Assembly (NCBI RefSeq): GCF_028307215.1 | Contig: NZ_JAQMHV010000003.1 | Location: 124,001-188,000 of the forward strand | Direction: 5' to 3' | DNA length: 64,000 nt | DNA from: Falsirhodobacter sp. 20TX0035 | GTDB taxonomy: Bacteria > Pseudomonadota > Alphaproteobacteria > Rhodobacterales > Rhodobacteraceae | Shown: positions 20,242 through 29,521 of the stretch, in pieces | How positions within the stretch are numbered: the first letter of the stretch is position 1 | Layout: the number at the start of each line of letters is the position of its first letter | Notes under the pieces: generated by a model | Seen by the model: only the letters and a program-made list of their open reading frames with translations | What the model was told of the DNA's origin: nothing | The model's database searches: none | Translations under genes and position numbers: made by a program

Positions 20242-22205
20242 GCCTCGTCCACCGGGATCAGGACGGAGCGGATGGCGAGTTCGCGCATCTGCTCCTCATA
20301 CCCCTCGGACATGCGCAGCCGGTCCAGCTTGGCGGCGTAGCGTTCGCGGATCATCGCCTCGGCCGCGGCCACGGCAGGATCGCGGCGCAGCGTGGCCATC
20401 AGGTCGGCCAGGCGGTCGGCATTGCGCGTGGCGCTCGTGTCCTCCACCTCGTTCCGGTCGAAGCGGCGGAAGTAGTCGATGTTGTACTTGCCGTGATTGT
20501 TCAGAACGTCGCCCCGCAGGCGGCGCATCAGGTATTCCTCGTGCGTCTTGACGCCGTAATGGTTCACCTGCGCGAAATCATAGCCCTTGCTTTGCCGCGT
20601 CTGGCGCCAGGTCATGATGTTGCCGTCGATGGGCTTGGCCGAGCCGTTGATCCAAGGGAGCCCGCGGGGGTTGGGCTTCTTCTTTTCCGCGCGGGGGCGG
20701 TGGATGGCGAGGCGCAGGTAATCTTCGTTCCGGAACAGGGTTTTCACGCCGTAGCCGGGGTTGAAGTCGTCATTCGCGGCACGGGTCAGGCGCTGCGTGA
20801 CGGGTTCGGGTCCGTAATGGGGGATGTGGGACGATCCAAAGAAGCGCCAGGTCACGGCCATGGCGTCCGTGTCCGTGTCGCGCATCAGGTCGATCAGGCT
20901 GTTGATGTCGCCGCCTTCGGTCTTGACCGTCAGGAATTCGTCGAAATCCATCACCATGATGTAGTCGGAATGCTGCACCAGCGGATGGCCCGTGGCGCGC
21001 TTCAGGGCGCGCGACTGGGGCGGCAGGTCTCGCATGGGGCCGTTTTCCATGCGGGTGACAAGGCCAAGGGCGGCCAGCGCGTCCAGCATCTCGTCCGTGC
21101 CGTCGGTGCAGTCGTTGGTGTAGGCGAGGATGTCGGTGAAGCCCAGAAGGTGGTGATAGGCCACCCATTCCAGCACGTAAGGGCCTTCGTCCTTGGCCAT
21201 CGTGACCAGCGTGACGCGGCCGTGACGTGATGCATTGGCGCCCGTGGGCAGGGCCGTCTTGCGGGCGTCCAGATCGCCGAGGAACTGTTCTGGGTCCAGC
21301 TTGACGGTGGCCTTGCGTTCGGCCTGTTCCTTTTCGTCCTTCGCCTCCCGCGGTTTCTTTTCGCGGGGCGCGGGGGGCGGAAGGCTGTCGTAATCGGCCA
21401 GATCGTGATCGATCAGATAGGTGCCCAGCCAGCTGGTCGCGGGCGGCAGGCCGCCGGGCATGCCGGCGGTGTATTTGCGCAACCAGCGGGAATAAAGGTG
21501 GACGGACAGGCTGCCTTCACGCTCCAGCTGCTCTTCCAGACGCTCCCGCTCCGGCGGTTTCACAAGGCGCTTGCGGTCGTTGAAGGCCACGGGGAAGAAG
21601 GTGTGGGTGGGCTGGGCCTTCGCGATCTCTCCGCTGTCCTGCGCGAACCAGGTCAGCGCCTCGGGCCCGGTGGAGCCCCAGGACAGGCTTTCCAGCCGCA
21701 CCGCGACGCCTTCGGACCGCTTCTGTTCCAGTTCCCGGCGGAACTTGCCCTTGGACCAGGGCGGGATCGGGAAGTCGGAGGTCAGGAAGTCCATCATCGC
21801 CTTCAGGGTCTGCGAATCCGCGGGCATCCCGAGGATGGCGTTGCCCAGCAGCAGGCGGTCCTCACGCTCGTGCCCGATGAACCAGCCGAGGTCGGCGGGG
21901 AAGGGTTGCAGGGCGATCACGTCGGTGTCGGCCCAGACGTTGCCTTCCTGCGCGACCATGCGCACGCGGAACACGTCCGCGTGGATCGCGGGGCTTTGGG
22001 CCTTGTCGTGCATCAGGATGCGGTCGGTGTCCCACACCTCGCGCGCGTTCACGACGTTGGTGCCCTCGGGCACGTTCGGAACATCCTCATAGGTGTAGAG
22101 GGTGTAGTCGTGGCCCAGCCGAAGGAAGGATTTGATCGACGCGATTTCCATCCATGACAAGGGGCCACCGATCCAAAGCGATCCGATCCGTGCGCGTACC
22201 GTCAT
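20238..22205 (-). CDS. two-domain glycosyltransferase (GT32-like DXD domain plus GT2/GT92-like domain)
   Basis: A 655-aa protein with two apparent sugar-transfer modules. The N-terminal part (about 1-280) resembles DXD sugar-transfer proteins, with WADTDV (DTD at 93-95) and HADVFR. A charged Pro/Lys/Glu linker spans about 288-320. The C-terminal part (about 330-600) resembles GT2/DUF23-type transferases, with TMAKDEGPYVLEWVAYH and MVMDFDEFL. No signal peptide or membrane segment is evident, so it is probably cytoplasmic and may act on surface polysaccharide. Donor and acceptor are unknown, and no other polysaccharide genes are nearby. Confidence 0.8.
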   Translation of the reverse strand: MTVRARIGSLWIGGPLSWMEIASIKSFLRLGHDYTLYTYEDVPNVPEGTNVVNAREVWDTDRILMHDKAQSPAIHADVFRVRMVAQEGNVWADTDVIALQPFPADLGWFIGHEREDRLLLGNAILGMPADSQTLKAMMDFLTSDFPIPPWSKGKFRRELEQKRSEGVAVRLESLSWGSTGPEALTWFAQDSGEIAKAQPTHTFFPVAFNDRKRLVKPPERERLEEQLEREGSLSVHLYSRWLRKYTAGMPGGLPPATSWLGTYLIDHDLADYDSLPPPAPREKKPREAKDEKEQAERKATVKLDPEQFLGDLDARKTALPTGANASRHGRVTLVTMAKDEGPYVLEWVAYHHLLGFTDILAYTNDCTDGTDEMLDALAALGLVTRMENGPMRDLPPQSRALKRATGHPLVQHSDYIMVMDFDEFLTVKTEGGDINSLIDLMRDTDTDAMAVTWRFFGSSHIPHYGPEPVTQRLTRAANDDFNPGYGVKTLFRNEDYLRLAIHRPRAEKKKPNPRGLPWINGSAKPIDGNIMTWRQTRQSKGYDFAQVNHYGVKTHEEYLMRRLRGDVLNNHGKYNIDYFRRFDRNEVEDTSATRNADRLADLMATLRRDPAVAAAEAMIRERYAAKLDRLRMSEGYEEQMRELAIRSVLIPVDEA

Positions 22206-22312
22206 GACATCCTTCCCTGACCCCGGTCCTGCACGATGATTGGACGCTGGCCCCGCCCGGTGTCAAGGCGTGAACGCCCCGATCGGCGCGATGGGGCGCA
22301 ACCATCGGTGGC

Positions 22313-22346
22313 GCAAAAGAAAAGCCGCCCCGGGGGGCGGCTTTCC
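22313..22346 (-). terminator. intrinsic terminator of tig
   Basis: AAAGCCGCCCC followed by GGGGCGGCTTT forms a GC-rich hairpin. On the minus strand the stem is followed by TTTTCTTTT, the expected U-tract, about 20 bp after the tig stop codon. Confidence 0.8.
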
Positions 22347-22367
22347 GAAAACGGCGGGTGGGACGCC

Positions 22368-23702
22368 TCAGAGCTCGTCGAGCGCGTCGATCGCGGTCTG
22401 GAGTTCTTCCTTGGTAACGTTCTTTTCGGTCACGGTCGCGCCGGACACGATGTGATCGACGACCTTGTCCTCGAACAGCGGCGCGCGCAGTTGCTGCTGC
22501 ATCTGCGGGTTCTTCTGCACGAACTCGAAGAAGGCGCGTTCCTGGCCCGGATACTGACGGGCCTGGTTCAGGACGGCCTGCGTCATTTCCTGATCGGACA
22601 CCTGCACGTCGGCCTTGCGGCCGATCTCGGCCAGCAGGAGGCCAAGGCGCACGCGGCGCACGGCCAGTGCCTTGTGCTCGTCCGTCGGCTCGATCGCGCC
22701 GTGGTTGTGGTCGTGATCGTCCGGATGCTCTTCATGGTAAAGCTGGTGGGCGATCTGGCCGGCCTCGGCTTCGACCAGCGAAGGGGGCAGGTCGAAGCTG
22801 ACCATGCCGTCCAGCTGGTCCAGCAGGGCGCGCTTCATCACCGCGCGCGAGGCGCCGGCGTATTCGGCTTCCAGACGACCGGAGATCTGGGTCTTCAGGG
22901 CTTCCAGATCTTCCGCACCGTATTTCTTGGCCAGCTCGTCGTTCAGCTCGGCCTCGGCCGGGGCCTTGACGGCCTTCACCTTGCACTCGAACAGGGCTTC
23001 CTTGCCCGCGAGGTGCGAAGCGCCGTAGTTCTCGGGGAAGGTAACCTTCACTTCGACGTCGTCGCCTTCCTTGGCGCCGGTCAGCTGGTCCTCGAAGCCC
23101 GGGATGAACGAGCCGGAGCCGAGAACGAGCGGGTAGTCCTCGGCGGTGCCGCCTTCGAACACTTCGCCGTCGACCGAACCCTTGAAGTCGATCACGATCT
23201 GGTCGCCGTCCTTGGCCTTGGAGCCCTTCTTGCGGTCCGCGAAAGTCTGGGCCGAGGAAGCTAGGTTCTTCAGCGCTTCTTCGACGGCCGAATCATCGGC
23301 CTTCACGACCAGACGCTCCAGCGTGACGGAGGACGTGTCGAGCTCCGGGATCTCGGGCAGGGCCTCATAGGTCATCTCGACCACGACGTCCTGGCCTTCC
23401 TTCCACTCCTCTCCGCCGACCATCTTGACGTCGGGCTGAAGGGCGGGGCGGTCGCCGGTCTTTTCGAAGTGATCCTTCATCGCGCCGTCGATGGCGTCCT
23501 GCATGGCATCGCCGAGGATGCGCGGGCCGAACTGCTTTTTCAGCATGGCCATCGGGACCTTGCCCTTGCGGAAGCCCTTCATCTCGATCTCGGGCTGCAC
23601 CTCGATCAGCTTTTCCTGCACCTTGGCGTCAAGGTCGGCCGCCGGAACGGTGATCGTGTAGCTGCGTTTCAGACCTTCGTTCAGGGTCTCGGTGACCTGC
23701 AT
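22368..23702 (-). CDS. tig: trigger factor, ribosome-associated chaperone
   Basis: Folds nascent chains at the ribosome exit tunnel. The 444-aa protein has the ribosome-binding N-domain with the [16 protein letters not shown] signature (about 44-60), a central FKBP-type prolyl isomerase domain (about 160-245, with [10 protein letters not shown]) and the long helical C-domain. There is a short His/Asp-rich stretch (HPDDHDHNH, about 335). It lies 26 bp downstream of the tRNA-Leu gene on the same strand and may be transcribed from the same promoter. Confidence 0.97.
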   Translation of the reverse strand: MQVTETLNEGLKRSYTITVPAADLDAKVQEKLIEVQPEIEMKGFRKGKVPMAMLKKQFGPRILGDAMQDAIDGAMKDHFEKTGDRPALQPDVKMVGGEEWKEGQDVVVEMTYEALPEIPELDTSSVTLERLVVKADDSAVEEALKNLASSAQTFADRKKGSKAKDGDQIVIDFKGSVDGEVFEGGTAEDYPLVLGSGSFIPGFEDQLTGAKEGDDVEVKVTFPENYGASHLAGKEALFECKVKAVKAPAEAELNDELAKKYGAEDLEALKTQISGRLEAEYAGASRAVMKRALLDQLDGMVSFDLPPSLVEAEAGQIAHQLYHEEHPDDHDHNHGAIEPTDEHKALAVRRVRLGLLLAEIGRKADVQVSDQEMTQAVLNQARQYPGQERAFFEFVQKNPQMQQQLRAPLFEDKVVDHIVSGATVTEKNVTKEELQTAIDALDEL

Positions 23703-23727
23703 GTGATCGTCCTTCTCAAACCTTTTG

Positions 23728-23812
23728 TGGTGCGGGTGGAGGGACTTGAACCCCCACGCCTTGCGGCGCCAGAACCTAAATCTGGTGCGTCTACCAATTT
23801 CGCCACACCCGC
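23728..23812 (-). tRNA. tRNA-Leu, anticodon UAG
   Basis: 85 nt including an encoded CCA end. The acceptor stem is GCGGGTG pairing with CACCCGC, with discriminator A. The D-arm contains TTGGTAGA, and the anticodon stem CCAGA/TCTGG encloses TTTAGGT, giving anticodon TAG (reads CUA/CUG). The variable arm is long (GCC-GCAA-GGC), as in class II tRNAs, and the T-loop is TTCAAGT. It is transcribed toward tig. Confidence 0.97.
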
Positions 23813-23896
23813 AAACCGGCGGACCGCCCGGATGGGCGGCCCGCTGTTCCGCAGCCTTCTAGCAAAGCGCTTGCACGGAGGCGAGAGCAAAAAGCG

Positions 23897-25336
23897 TCAC
23901 ACGCCCAGCTTGCGGAAGACGGGGGGCAGGAGGTCGGGCAGATCCTCGGCCGTGAGGCCGGGGCCGAACTGACGGGCGCATTCGATGTGCAGCCAGGCCC
24001 CGGTTTCCGCCGCGGAGAAAGGCGAAACGCCGCGCGCCAGCAAGCCGGTGATCATGCCGGCCAAGACGTCACCCGCGCCAGCTGTCGCGAGCCACGGTGC
24101 CGCCCGATCGTGGGAGGCGTGGGCCAGCACCGCGCGGCCCGTGGGGTCGGCGATGACGGTGTCATGCCCCTTCAACAGCACGGTGCAGCCGGCGCGACGG
24201 GCGGCTTCGCGGACCGCGTCGGGCTTCGACATCGGCCAGTCGGGCGGGGTGGTCGTCATCGCCTGTGCCAGATCGGGGAACAGGCGGGCGAATTCGCCGG
24301 GATGCGGGGTCAGGACGCAATCGGGGTGCAGGCCGACCAGATCGGTGGCGGCCAGCGCCGTCAGCGCGTCGGCGTCCAGCACCGTCGGCCGTCGGGCACG
24401 CAGCGCGACGGGAAGGAGGGCCTTCGCCCGCTCCACCCCCAAGCCGGGGCCGAGGCAGAGGGCGTTGATCCGGGCGTCGGCCAGCATCTCCTCCAACGTG
24501 CGGGGGTCGTCGACCGCTCGCAGCATGATCGCGTCCAGACGTGCGGCGTGTTCGGGGATGGCCAGGGCAGGCGGGGCCAGCGTGACCAGCCCGGCCCCGA
24601 TCCGAAGCGCCGCCCGCGCCGACATGCGCGCGGCACCGCCTTGGCCCGAGGCCCCGCAGAGCACCAGCGCATGGCCATGGTCGAACTTGTGGCCCCTGGC
24701 CTTGCGCAGGGACGGGATGTCGGGGGCGGCGAGATGCAGATCGGCGGTGACCGGCAGGCCGAGGTCCGCGACATGGAGGTGCCCGGTCAGGTCCGGACCT
24801 TCGGCAAGATAATGTCCGGGCTTGGCGGCGTGGAAGGTAACGGTCAGGTCCGCCCGGATCCTTGGGGCGACGGCGTGGCCCGTGTCGGTGTCCAGCCCCG
24901 TGGGCATGTCGATGGCGACGATGCGCGCGTCGGACAGCGCGAGGGTGAAGGGACGGGGGCGGCCGATGCCCAGAAGGGCGTCGATGATCAGTTCAGGGTC
25001 TTCGACCGGGGTGCTGGTGGCGCGCGCTCGATTCGCGCGGGCTTCGTTTGTCGTGGGCGGGGCGGTGGGGCGGACCTCCACGCTCCACCCGCGGGCGTGG
25101 AGGAGGCGGGCCACGACATAGCCGTCACCGCCGTTGTTTCCGGAGCCGCAGAGGATCAGGGTGCGGGGCGGGGTTTCCGCGTATTCGGGCCAGTGGCGCA
25201 GGATGGCGGCGACGACCGCCTGACCGGCCTGCTCCATCAACTCGGAAGATTCTGCCTGTCTTGAGGCGAAAGCCTCTGCTTCGATGCCGCGGATTTGGGC
25301 AGAAGTGGGAAGGGCATCGCGGGAGGAGTGGCCCAT
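23897..25336 (-). CDS. nnr: bifunctional NAD(P)HX epimerase/dehydratase
   Basis: Metabolite-repair enzyme for hydrated NAD(P)H. The N-terminal YjeF_N epimerase domain (about 1-200) has LCGSGNNGGDGYV and IDALLGIG. The C-terminal ADP-dependent dehydratase domain (about 215-479) has the ribokinase-like LTPHPGEFARL and the end motif TAGAGDVLAGMI. I prefer the ATG at 25336 (479 aa), which has AGGA 7 nt upstream; an in-frame ATG at 25351 lacks such a site. The gene is divergent from glnB. A GC-rich hairpin (GGACCGCCC-GGAT-GGGCGGCCC) lies in the 84-bp gap before the tRNA. Confidence 0.94.
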   Translation of the reverse strand: MGHSSRDALPTSAQIRGIEAEAFASRQAESSELMEQAGQAVVAAILRHWPEYAETPPRTLILCGSGNNGGDGYVVARLLHARGWSVEVRPTAPPTTNEARANRARATSTPVEDPELIIDALLGIGRPRPFTLALSDARIVAIDMPTGLDTDTGHAVAPRIRADLTVTFHAAKPGHYLAEGPDLTGHLHVADLGLPVTADLHLAAPDIPSLRKARGHKFDHGHALVLCGASGQGGAARMSARAALRIGAGLVTLAPPALAIPEHAARLDAIMLRAVDDPRTLEEMLADARINALCLGPGLGVERAKALLPVALRARRPTVLDADALTALAATDLVGLHPDCVLTPHPGEFARLFPDLAQAMTTTPPDWPMSKPDAVREAARRAGCTVLLKGHDTVIADPTGRAVLAHASHDRAAPWLATAGAGDVLAGMITGLLARGVSPFSAAETGAWLHIECARQFGPGLTAEDLPDLLPPVFRKLGV

Positions 25337-25827
<491 letters not shown>

Positions 25828-25866
25828 TCATCCCATTATCAAGTTTCACGGAGGGATAGAAACCTG

Positions 25867-27273
25867 ATGAACGTCCAAGAAGTTCTGAGCCTGATGAAGG
25901 ACGAGGAGGTCGAGTATGTCGACATCCGCTTCACCGATCCGAAGGGCAAGCTGCAGCACGTGACGCTGGTCGCCGATCTGGTCGATGAGGACTTCTTCGA
26001 AGAAGGCTTCATGTTCGACGGTTCGTCCATCGCGGGCTGGAAGTCGATCGACCAGTCGGACATGAAGCTGATCATCGATCCGGCTTCCGCCTACATCGAT
26101 CCCTTCTATGCCGAGAAGACGCTGTGCGTGCACTGCAACGTGGTGGAGCCCGACACGAACGAGCCCTATGACCGCGACCCGCGGGGCACGGCCGTGAAGG
26201 CCGAGGCCTACCTGAAATCCTCGGGGATCGGCGACGCGTTCTATTGCGGTCCGGAAGCCGAGTTCTTCATCTTCGACGACGTCCGCTATTCCGTTTCGAT
26301 GAACAAGGTGTCGTTCCAGGTGGACGCCATTGACGCGTCGTGGAACACCGACACCGTGTACGAGGGCGGCAACACCGGCCACCGTCCGGGCGTCAAGGGC
26401 GGCTACTTCCCGGTGAACCCGATCGACGACGCGCAGGACCTGCGCGGCGAAATGCTGTCCACCATGAAGCGAATGGGCATCAAGGTCGACAAGCACCACC
26501 ACGAGGTCGCGTCCTGCCAGCACGAGCTGGGCATGATCTTCGGTGGTCTGGTCGAGCAGGCCGACAACATCCAGAAATACAAATACGTCATCCACAACGT
26601 CGCGCACGCCTATGGCAAGACCGTGACGTTCATGCCGAAACCCATCAAGGGCGACAACGGCACGGGGATGCACGTGAACATGTCGATCTGGAAGGACGGC
26701 AAACCCCTGTTCGCCGGTGACAAGTATGCCGACCTGAGCCAGGAAGCCCTGTTCTTCATCGGCGGCATCCTGAAGCACGCGAAGGCGCTGAACGCGATCA
26801 CCAACCCGTCGACCAACAGCTACAAGCGTCTGATCCCGGGCTTCGAGGCGCCGGTTCTGCGCGCGTATTCGGCACGCAACCGTTCGGGCTGCGTCCGTAT
26901 TCCGTGGACGGAATCGCCCAAGGCGAAACGCGTGGAAGCCCGCTTCCCCGATCCCTCGGCGAACCCCTACCTGGCCTTTGCGGCGCTGCTGATGGCCGGC
27001 TTGGACGGCATCAAGAACAAGATCGATCCGGGTCCGGCTTCGGACAAGGACCTTTACGATCTGCCGCCGGAAGAACTGGCCTCGATCCCGACCGTCTGCG
27101 GTTCGCTTCGCGAGGCGCTGGAGGAGCTGGAGAAGGACCACGAGTTCCTGCTGGCCGGCGACGTGTTCACGCGCGACCAGCTGGAAGGCTACATGGCCCT
27201 CAAGTGGGAAGAAGTGTACGCCTACGAGCATACGCCCCACCCGATCGAGTACCAGATGTACTACAGCTGCTGA
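25867..27273 (+). CDS. glnA: glutamine synthetase type I
   Basis: ATP-dependent synthesis of glutamine from glutamate and ammonia; dodecameric, cytoplasmic. The 468-aa protein has the beta-Grasp motif FDGSSIAGW, the metal-site segment [10 protein letters not shown], the ATP-binding segment [20 protein letters not shown], and the adenylylation Tyr in [14 protein letters not shown] precedes the ATG. It is co-directional with glnB and closed by an intrinsic terminator just after the stop. Confidence 0.98.
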   Translation: MNVQEVLSLMKDEEVEYVDIRFTDPKGKLQHVTLVADLVDEDFFEEGFMFDGSSIAGWKSIDQSDMKLIIDPASAYIDPFYAEKTLCVHCNVVEPDTNEPYDRDPRGTAVKAEAYLKSSGIGDAFYCGPEAEFFIFDDVRYSVSMNKVSFQVDAIDASWNTDTVYEGGNTGHRPGVKGGYFPVNPIDDAQDLRGEMLSTMKRMGIKVDKHHHEVASCQHELGMIFGGLVEQADNIQKYKYVIHNVAHAYGKTVTFMPKPIKGDNGTGMHVNMSIWKDGKPLFAGDKYADLSQEALFFIGGILKHAKALNAITNPSTNSYKRLIPGFEAPVLRAYSARNRSGCVRIPWTESPKAKRVEARFPDPSANPYLAFAALLMAGLDGIKNKIDPGPASDKDLYDLPPEELASIPTVCGSLREALEELEKDHEFLLAGDVFTRDQLEGYMALKWEEVYAYEHTPHPIEYQMYYSC

Positions 27274-27281
27274 GGCAGCCG

Positions 27282-27306
27282 GGCCGCCCTTCGGGGCGGC
27301 CTTTTT
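27282..27306 (+). terminator. intrinsic terminator of glnBA
   Basis: GGCCGCCC-TTCG-GGGCGGCC stem-loop followed by TTTTT, 8 bp after the glnA stop codon. Confidence 0.92.
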
Positions 27307-27382
27307 CGTTGCACGGCGGGCTTTGGTTGCGGTTCGGGGCCCGGCGGGCTATCCCGAAACGAAACCGCGAAGGAGCCTTATC

Positions 27383-28321
27383 ATGCGTGCGTTCGTCTTC
27401 CCCGGGCAGGGTGCCCAGACCATCGGCATGGGCCGTGCCCTGGCCGACGCCTATCCGTCCGCGAAAGCGGTGTTCGAGGAGGTGGACGAGGCGCTGCAGG
27501 AAAAGCTGTCCGCGCTGATCTGGGACGGCGACATCGACACGCTGACCCTGACGATGAACGCGCAGCCGGCGCTGATGGCGACCTCCATCGCCGCGATGCG
27601 GGCGCTGGAGGCCGAGGGCGTGACGGTGGAGGCTGCGGACTTCGTGGCCGGCCATTCGTTGGGGGAATATTCGGCGCTGTGCGCGGCGGGCTCGCTGACG
27701 CTGACGGACACGGCGCGCCTGCTGCGGACGCGCGGCGCCGCGATGCAGGACGCCGTGCCGGTGGGCGTGGGCACTATGGCCGCGATCCTCGGCCTTGATT
27801 TCGAGACGGTGGTCGCGGTGGCCGAGGAGGCCGCGCAGGGCGAGGTGTGCCAGGCCGCCAACGACAACGACCCAAGCCAGGTCGTTGTGTCCGGCCACGT
27901 GGCGGCGGTGGAGCGGGCGATGGAGATCGCCAAGGCCCGCGGGGCCAAGCGCGCCCTGCTGCTGCCGGTGTCGGCGCCCTTCCATTGCGACCTGATGCAG
28001 CCTGCGGCCTCGGTCATGTCCGAGGCCCTGGCGGCCGTGGTGATCGACGCGCCGAAGGTGCCGGTGGTCGTCAACGTGCGGGCGGAGGCGGTGACCGAGC
28101 CCGACCGCATCCGCGCGCTGCTGATCGCCCAGATCACCGGGTCCGTGCGCTGGCGGGAATCGGTGCAGTACATGGAAGGCGCCGGCGTCACCCAGTTCTG
28201 GGAGATCGGTGCCGGCAAGGCGCTGTCGGGCATGATCAAGCGCATCGCCAAGGGGGCCGAGACGCGCGCGATCGGCACGCCCGAGGACGTGGCCGCGGCC
28301 CGGGCCGCACTGAACGCATAA
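27383..28321 (+). CDS. fabD: malonyl-CoA:ACP transacylase
   Basis: Loads malonyl groups onto ACP for fatty acid synthesis. It is 312 aa, with the N-terminal FVFPGQGAQ, the active-site GHSLGEYSAL (Ser92) and SAPFHCDLM carrying the catalytic His. The start at 27383 has AAGGAG upstream; 20 in-frame codons further upstream are non-family sequence. fabG follows after 13 bp. Confidence 0.97.
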   Translation: MRAFVFPGQGAQTIGMGRALADAYPSAKAVFEEVDEALQEKLSALIWDGDIDTLTLTMNAQPALMATSIAAMRALEAEGVTVEAADFVAGHSLGEYSALCAAGSLTLTDTARLLRTRGAAMQDAVPVGVGTMAAILGLDFETVVAVAEEAAQGEVCQAANDNDPSQVVVSGHVAAVERAMEIAKARGAKRALLLPVSAPFHCDLMQPAASVMSEALAAVVIDAPKVPVVVNVRAEAVTEPDRIRALLIAQITGSVRWRESVQYMEGAGVTQFWEIGAGKALSGMIKRIAKGAETRAIGTPEDVAAARAALNA

Positions 28322-28334
28322 CAAGGAGCAGACA

Positions 28335-29072
28335 ATGTTCGATCTGACGGGCAAGAACGCGCTGGTGACCGGCGCATCGGGTGGCATCGGCGCCGACATC
28401 GCGCGGGCGCTGCACAAGGCGGGCGCGGTTGTGGCGCTGTCGGGCACGCGCGAGGCGCCGCTGGCGGAACTCGCGGCCGAGCTGGGCGAGCGGGCGCATG
28501 TCGTGACCTGCAACCTTTCGGACGCCGCCGCCGTGGAGGCGCTGCCGAAGGCGGCGGCCGAGGCGATGGGGTCCGTGGACATCCTGGTGAACAACGCGGG
28601 CATCACGCGCGACAACCTGGCCATGCGGATGTCGGACGACGAATGGCAGTCGGTGATTGACGTGAACCTCACCTCCACCTTCCGGCTGTGCCGCGGGGTG
28701 CTGCGGGGCATGATGAAGGCGCGGTGGGGGCGGATCGTCAACATCACCTCCATCGTGGGGGCGACGGGCAATCCGGGGCAGGTGAACTATTCCGCGGCGA
28801 AGGCCGGGATGGTGGGCCTGTCCAAGAGCCTGGCCTTCGAAGTGGCCAGCCGCGGCATCACCGTGAACTGCGTGGCGCCGGGCTTTATCGCGACGGCGAT
28901 GACGGACAAGCTGAACGACGACCAGAAGGGCCGGATCCTGGCGCAGATCCCGTCGGGACGCATGGGAACCCCGGCCGAGATCGCGGCGGCGGTGCTGTAT
29001 CTGTCCAGTTCCGAGGCGGGCTATGTGACCGGTTCGACGCTGCACGTAAACGGCGGGATGGCCATGCTTTAA
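28335..29072 (+). CDS. fabG: 3-oxoacyl-ACP reductase
   Basis: NADPH-dependent short-chain dehydrogenase of fatty acid elongation. In 245 aa: the cofactor loop TGASGGIG (12-19), NNAG (87-90) and the catalytic triad Ser139, Tyr152 and Lys156 (YSAAK). An AAGGAG site precedes the ATG. It forms fabD-fabG with acpP downstream across a 168-bp gap that contains its own promoter. Confidence 0.97.
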   Translation: MFDLTGKNALVTGASGGIGADIARALHKAGAVVALSGTREAPLAELAAELGERAHVVTCNLSDAAAVEALPKAAAEAMGSVDILVNNAGITRDNLAMRMSDDEWQSVIDVNLTSTFRLCRGVLRGMMKARWGRIVNITSIVGATGNPGQVNYSAAKAGMVGLSKSLAFEVASRGITVNCVAPGFIATAMTDKLNDDQKGRILAQIPSGRMGTPAEIAAAVLYLSSSEAGYVTGSTLHVNGGMAML

Positions 29073-29073
29073 T

Positions 29074-29117
29074 AACGCTTGAAAGCGTTTGCCTTGCCAC
29101 ATAACCCTTGCTATAGC
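29074..29117 (+). promoter_or_regulatory. acpP promoter with an overlapping palindromic operator candidate
   Basis: TTGCCT (29089-29094), 17-bp spacer, TATAGC (29112-29117): a good sigma-70-type promoter for acpP. A perfect dyad AACGCTT-GA-AAGCGTT (29074-29089) touches the -35, directly after the fabG stop. It could be an operator or a short fabG terminator. The regulator is unknown. Confidence 0.55.
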
Positions 29118-29240
29118 GCGCTTTGAGACCACGGGGGCGGCAACGCCACCGGGGCACCCCGTCGCGCTGTCGGGACAACCGCCCTTTCGGGCAATGACAA
29201 CTGGGACGGGACCGCTCCCGCAATGAATGAGGACATGGAC

Positions 29241-29474
29241 ATGAGCGACATCGCAGATCGCGTGAAGAAGATCGTCGTCGAGCATCTGGGCGTCGAAGAG
29301 GAAAAAGTGACCGAGAACGCGTCGTTCATCGACGATCTTGGCGCTGACAGCCTTGACACCGTTGAACTGGTGATGGCGTTCGAAGAAGAGTTCGGCATCG
29401 AGATCCCGGACGACGCGGCCGAGACGATCCAGACCTTCGGCGACGCCGTGAAGTTCATCTCGGAAGCGGCCTGA
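29241..29474 (+). CDS. acpP: acyl carrier protein
   Basis: Carrier of growing acyl chains on a phosphopantetheine arm. It is 77 aa and acidic, with the modification motif [10 protein letters not shown] (Ser37). The start at 29241 ([10 protein letters not shown]) was chosen because GAGG sits 8 nt upstream; in-frame ATGs at 29223 and 29235 are poorly spaced. It is preceded by its own promoter and followed by a bidirectional terminator. Confidence 0.97.
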   Translation: MSDIADRVKKIVVEHLGVEEEKVTENASFIDDLGADSLDTVELVMAFEEEFGIEIPDDAAETIQTFGDAVKFISEAA

Positions 29475-29492
29475 TCACTTTCACGACCTGTG

Positions 29493-29521
29493 AAAAAGGC
29501 GCCCCGCGGGGCGCCTTTTTT
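29493..29521. terminator. bidirectional intrinsic terminator between acpP and the phytochrome gene
   Basis: AAAAAGGCGCCCC directly followed by GCGGGGCGCCTTTTTT is an almost perfect palindrome with an A-tract on one side and a T-tract on the other. It can end acpP transcription on the plus strand and the convergent phytochrome transcript on the minus strand. Confidence 0.92.

Noticed and set aside
23728-23812. tRNA-Leu as an integration site for a mobile element
   Set aside because: No integrase or duplicated tRNA 3' end nearby; flanking genes are ordinary housekeeping genes.
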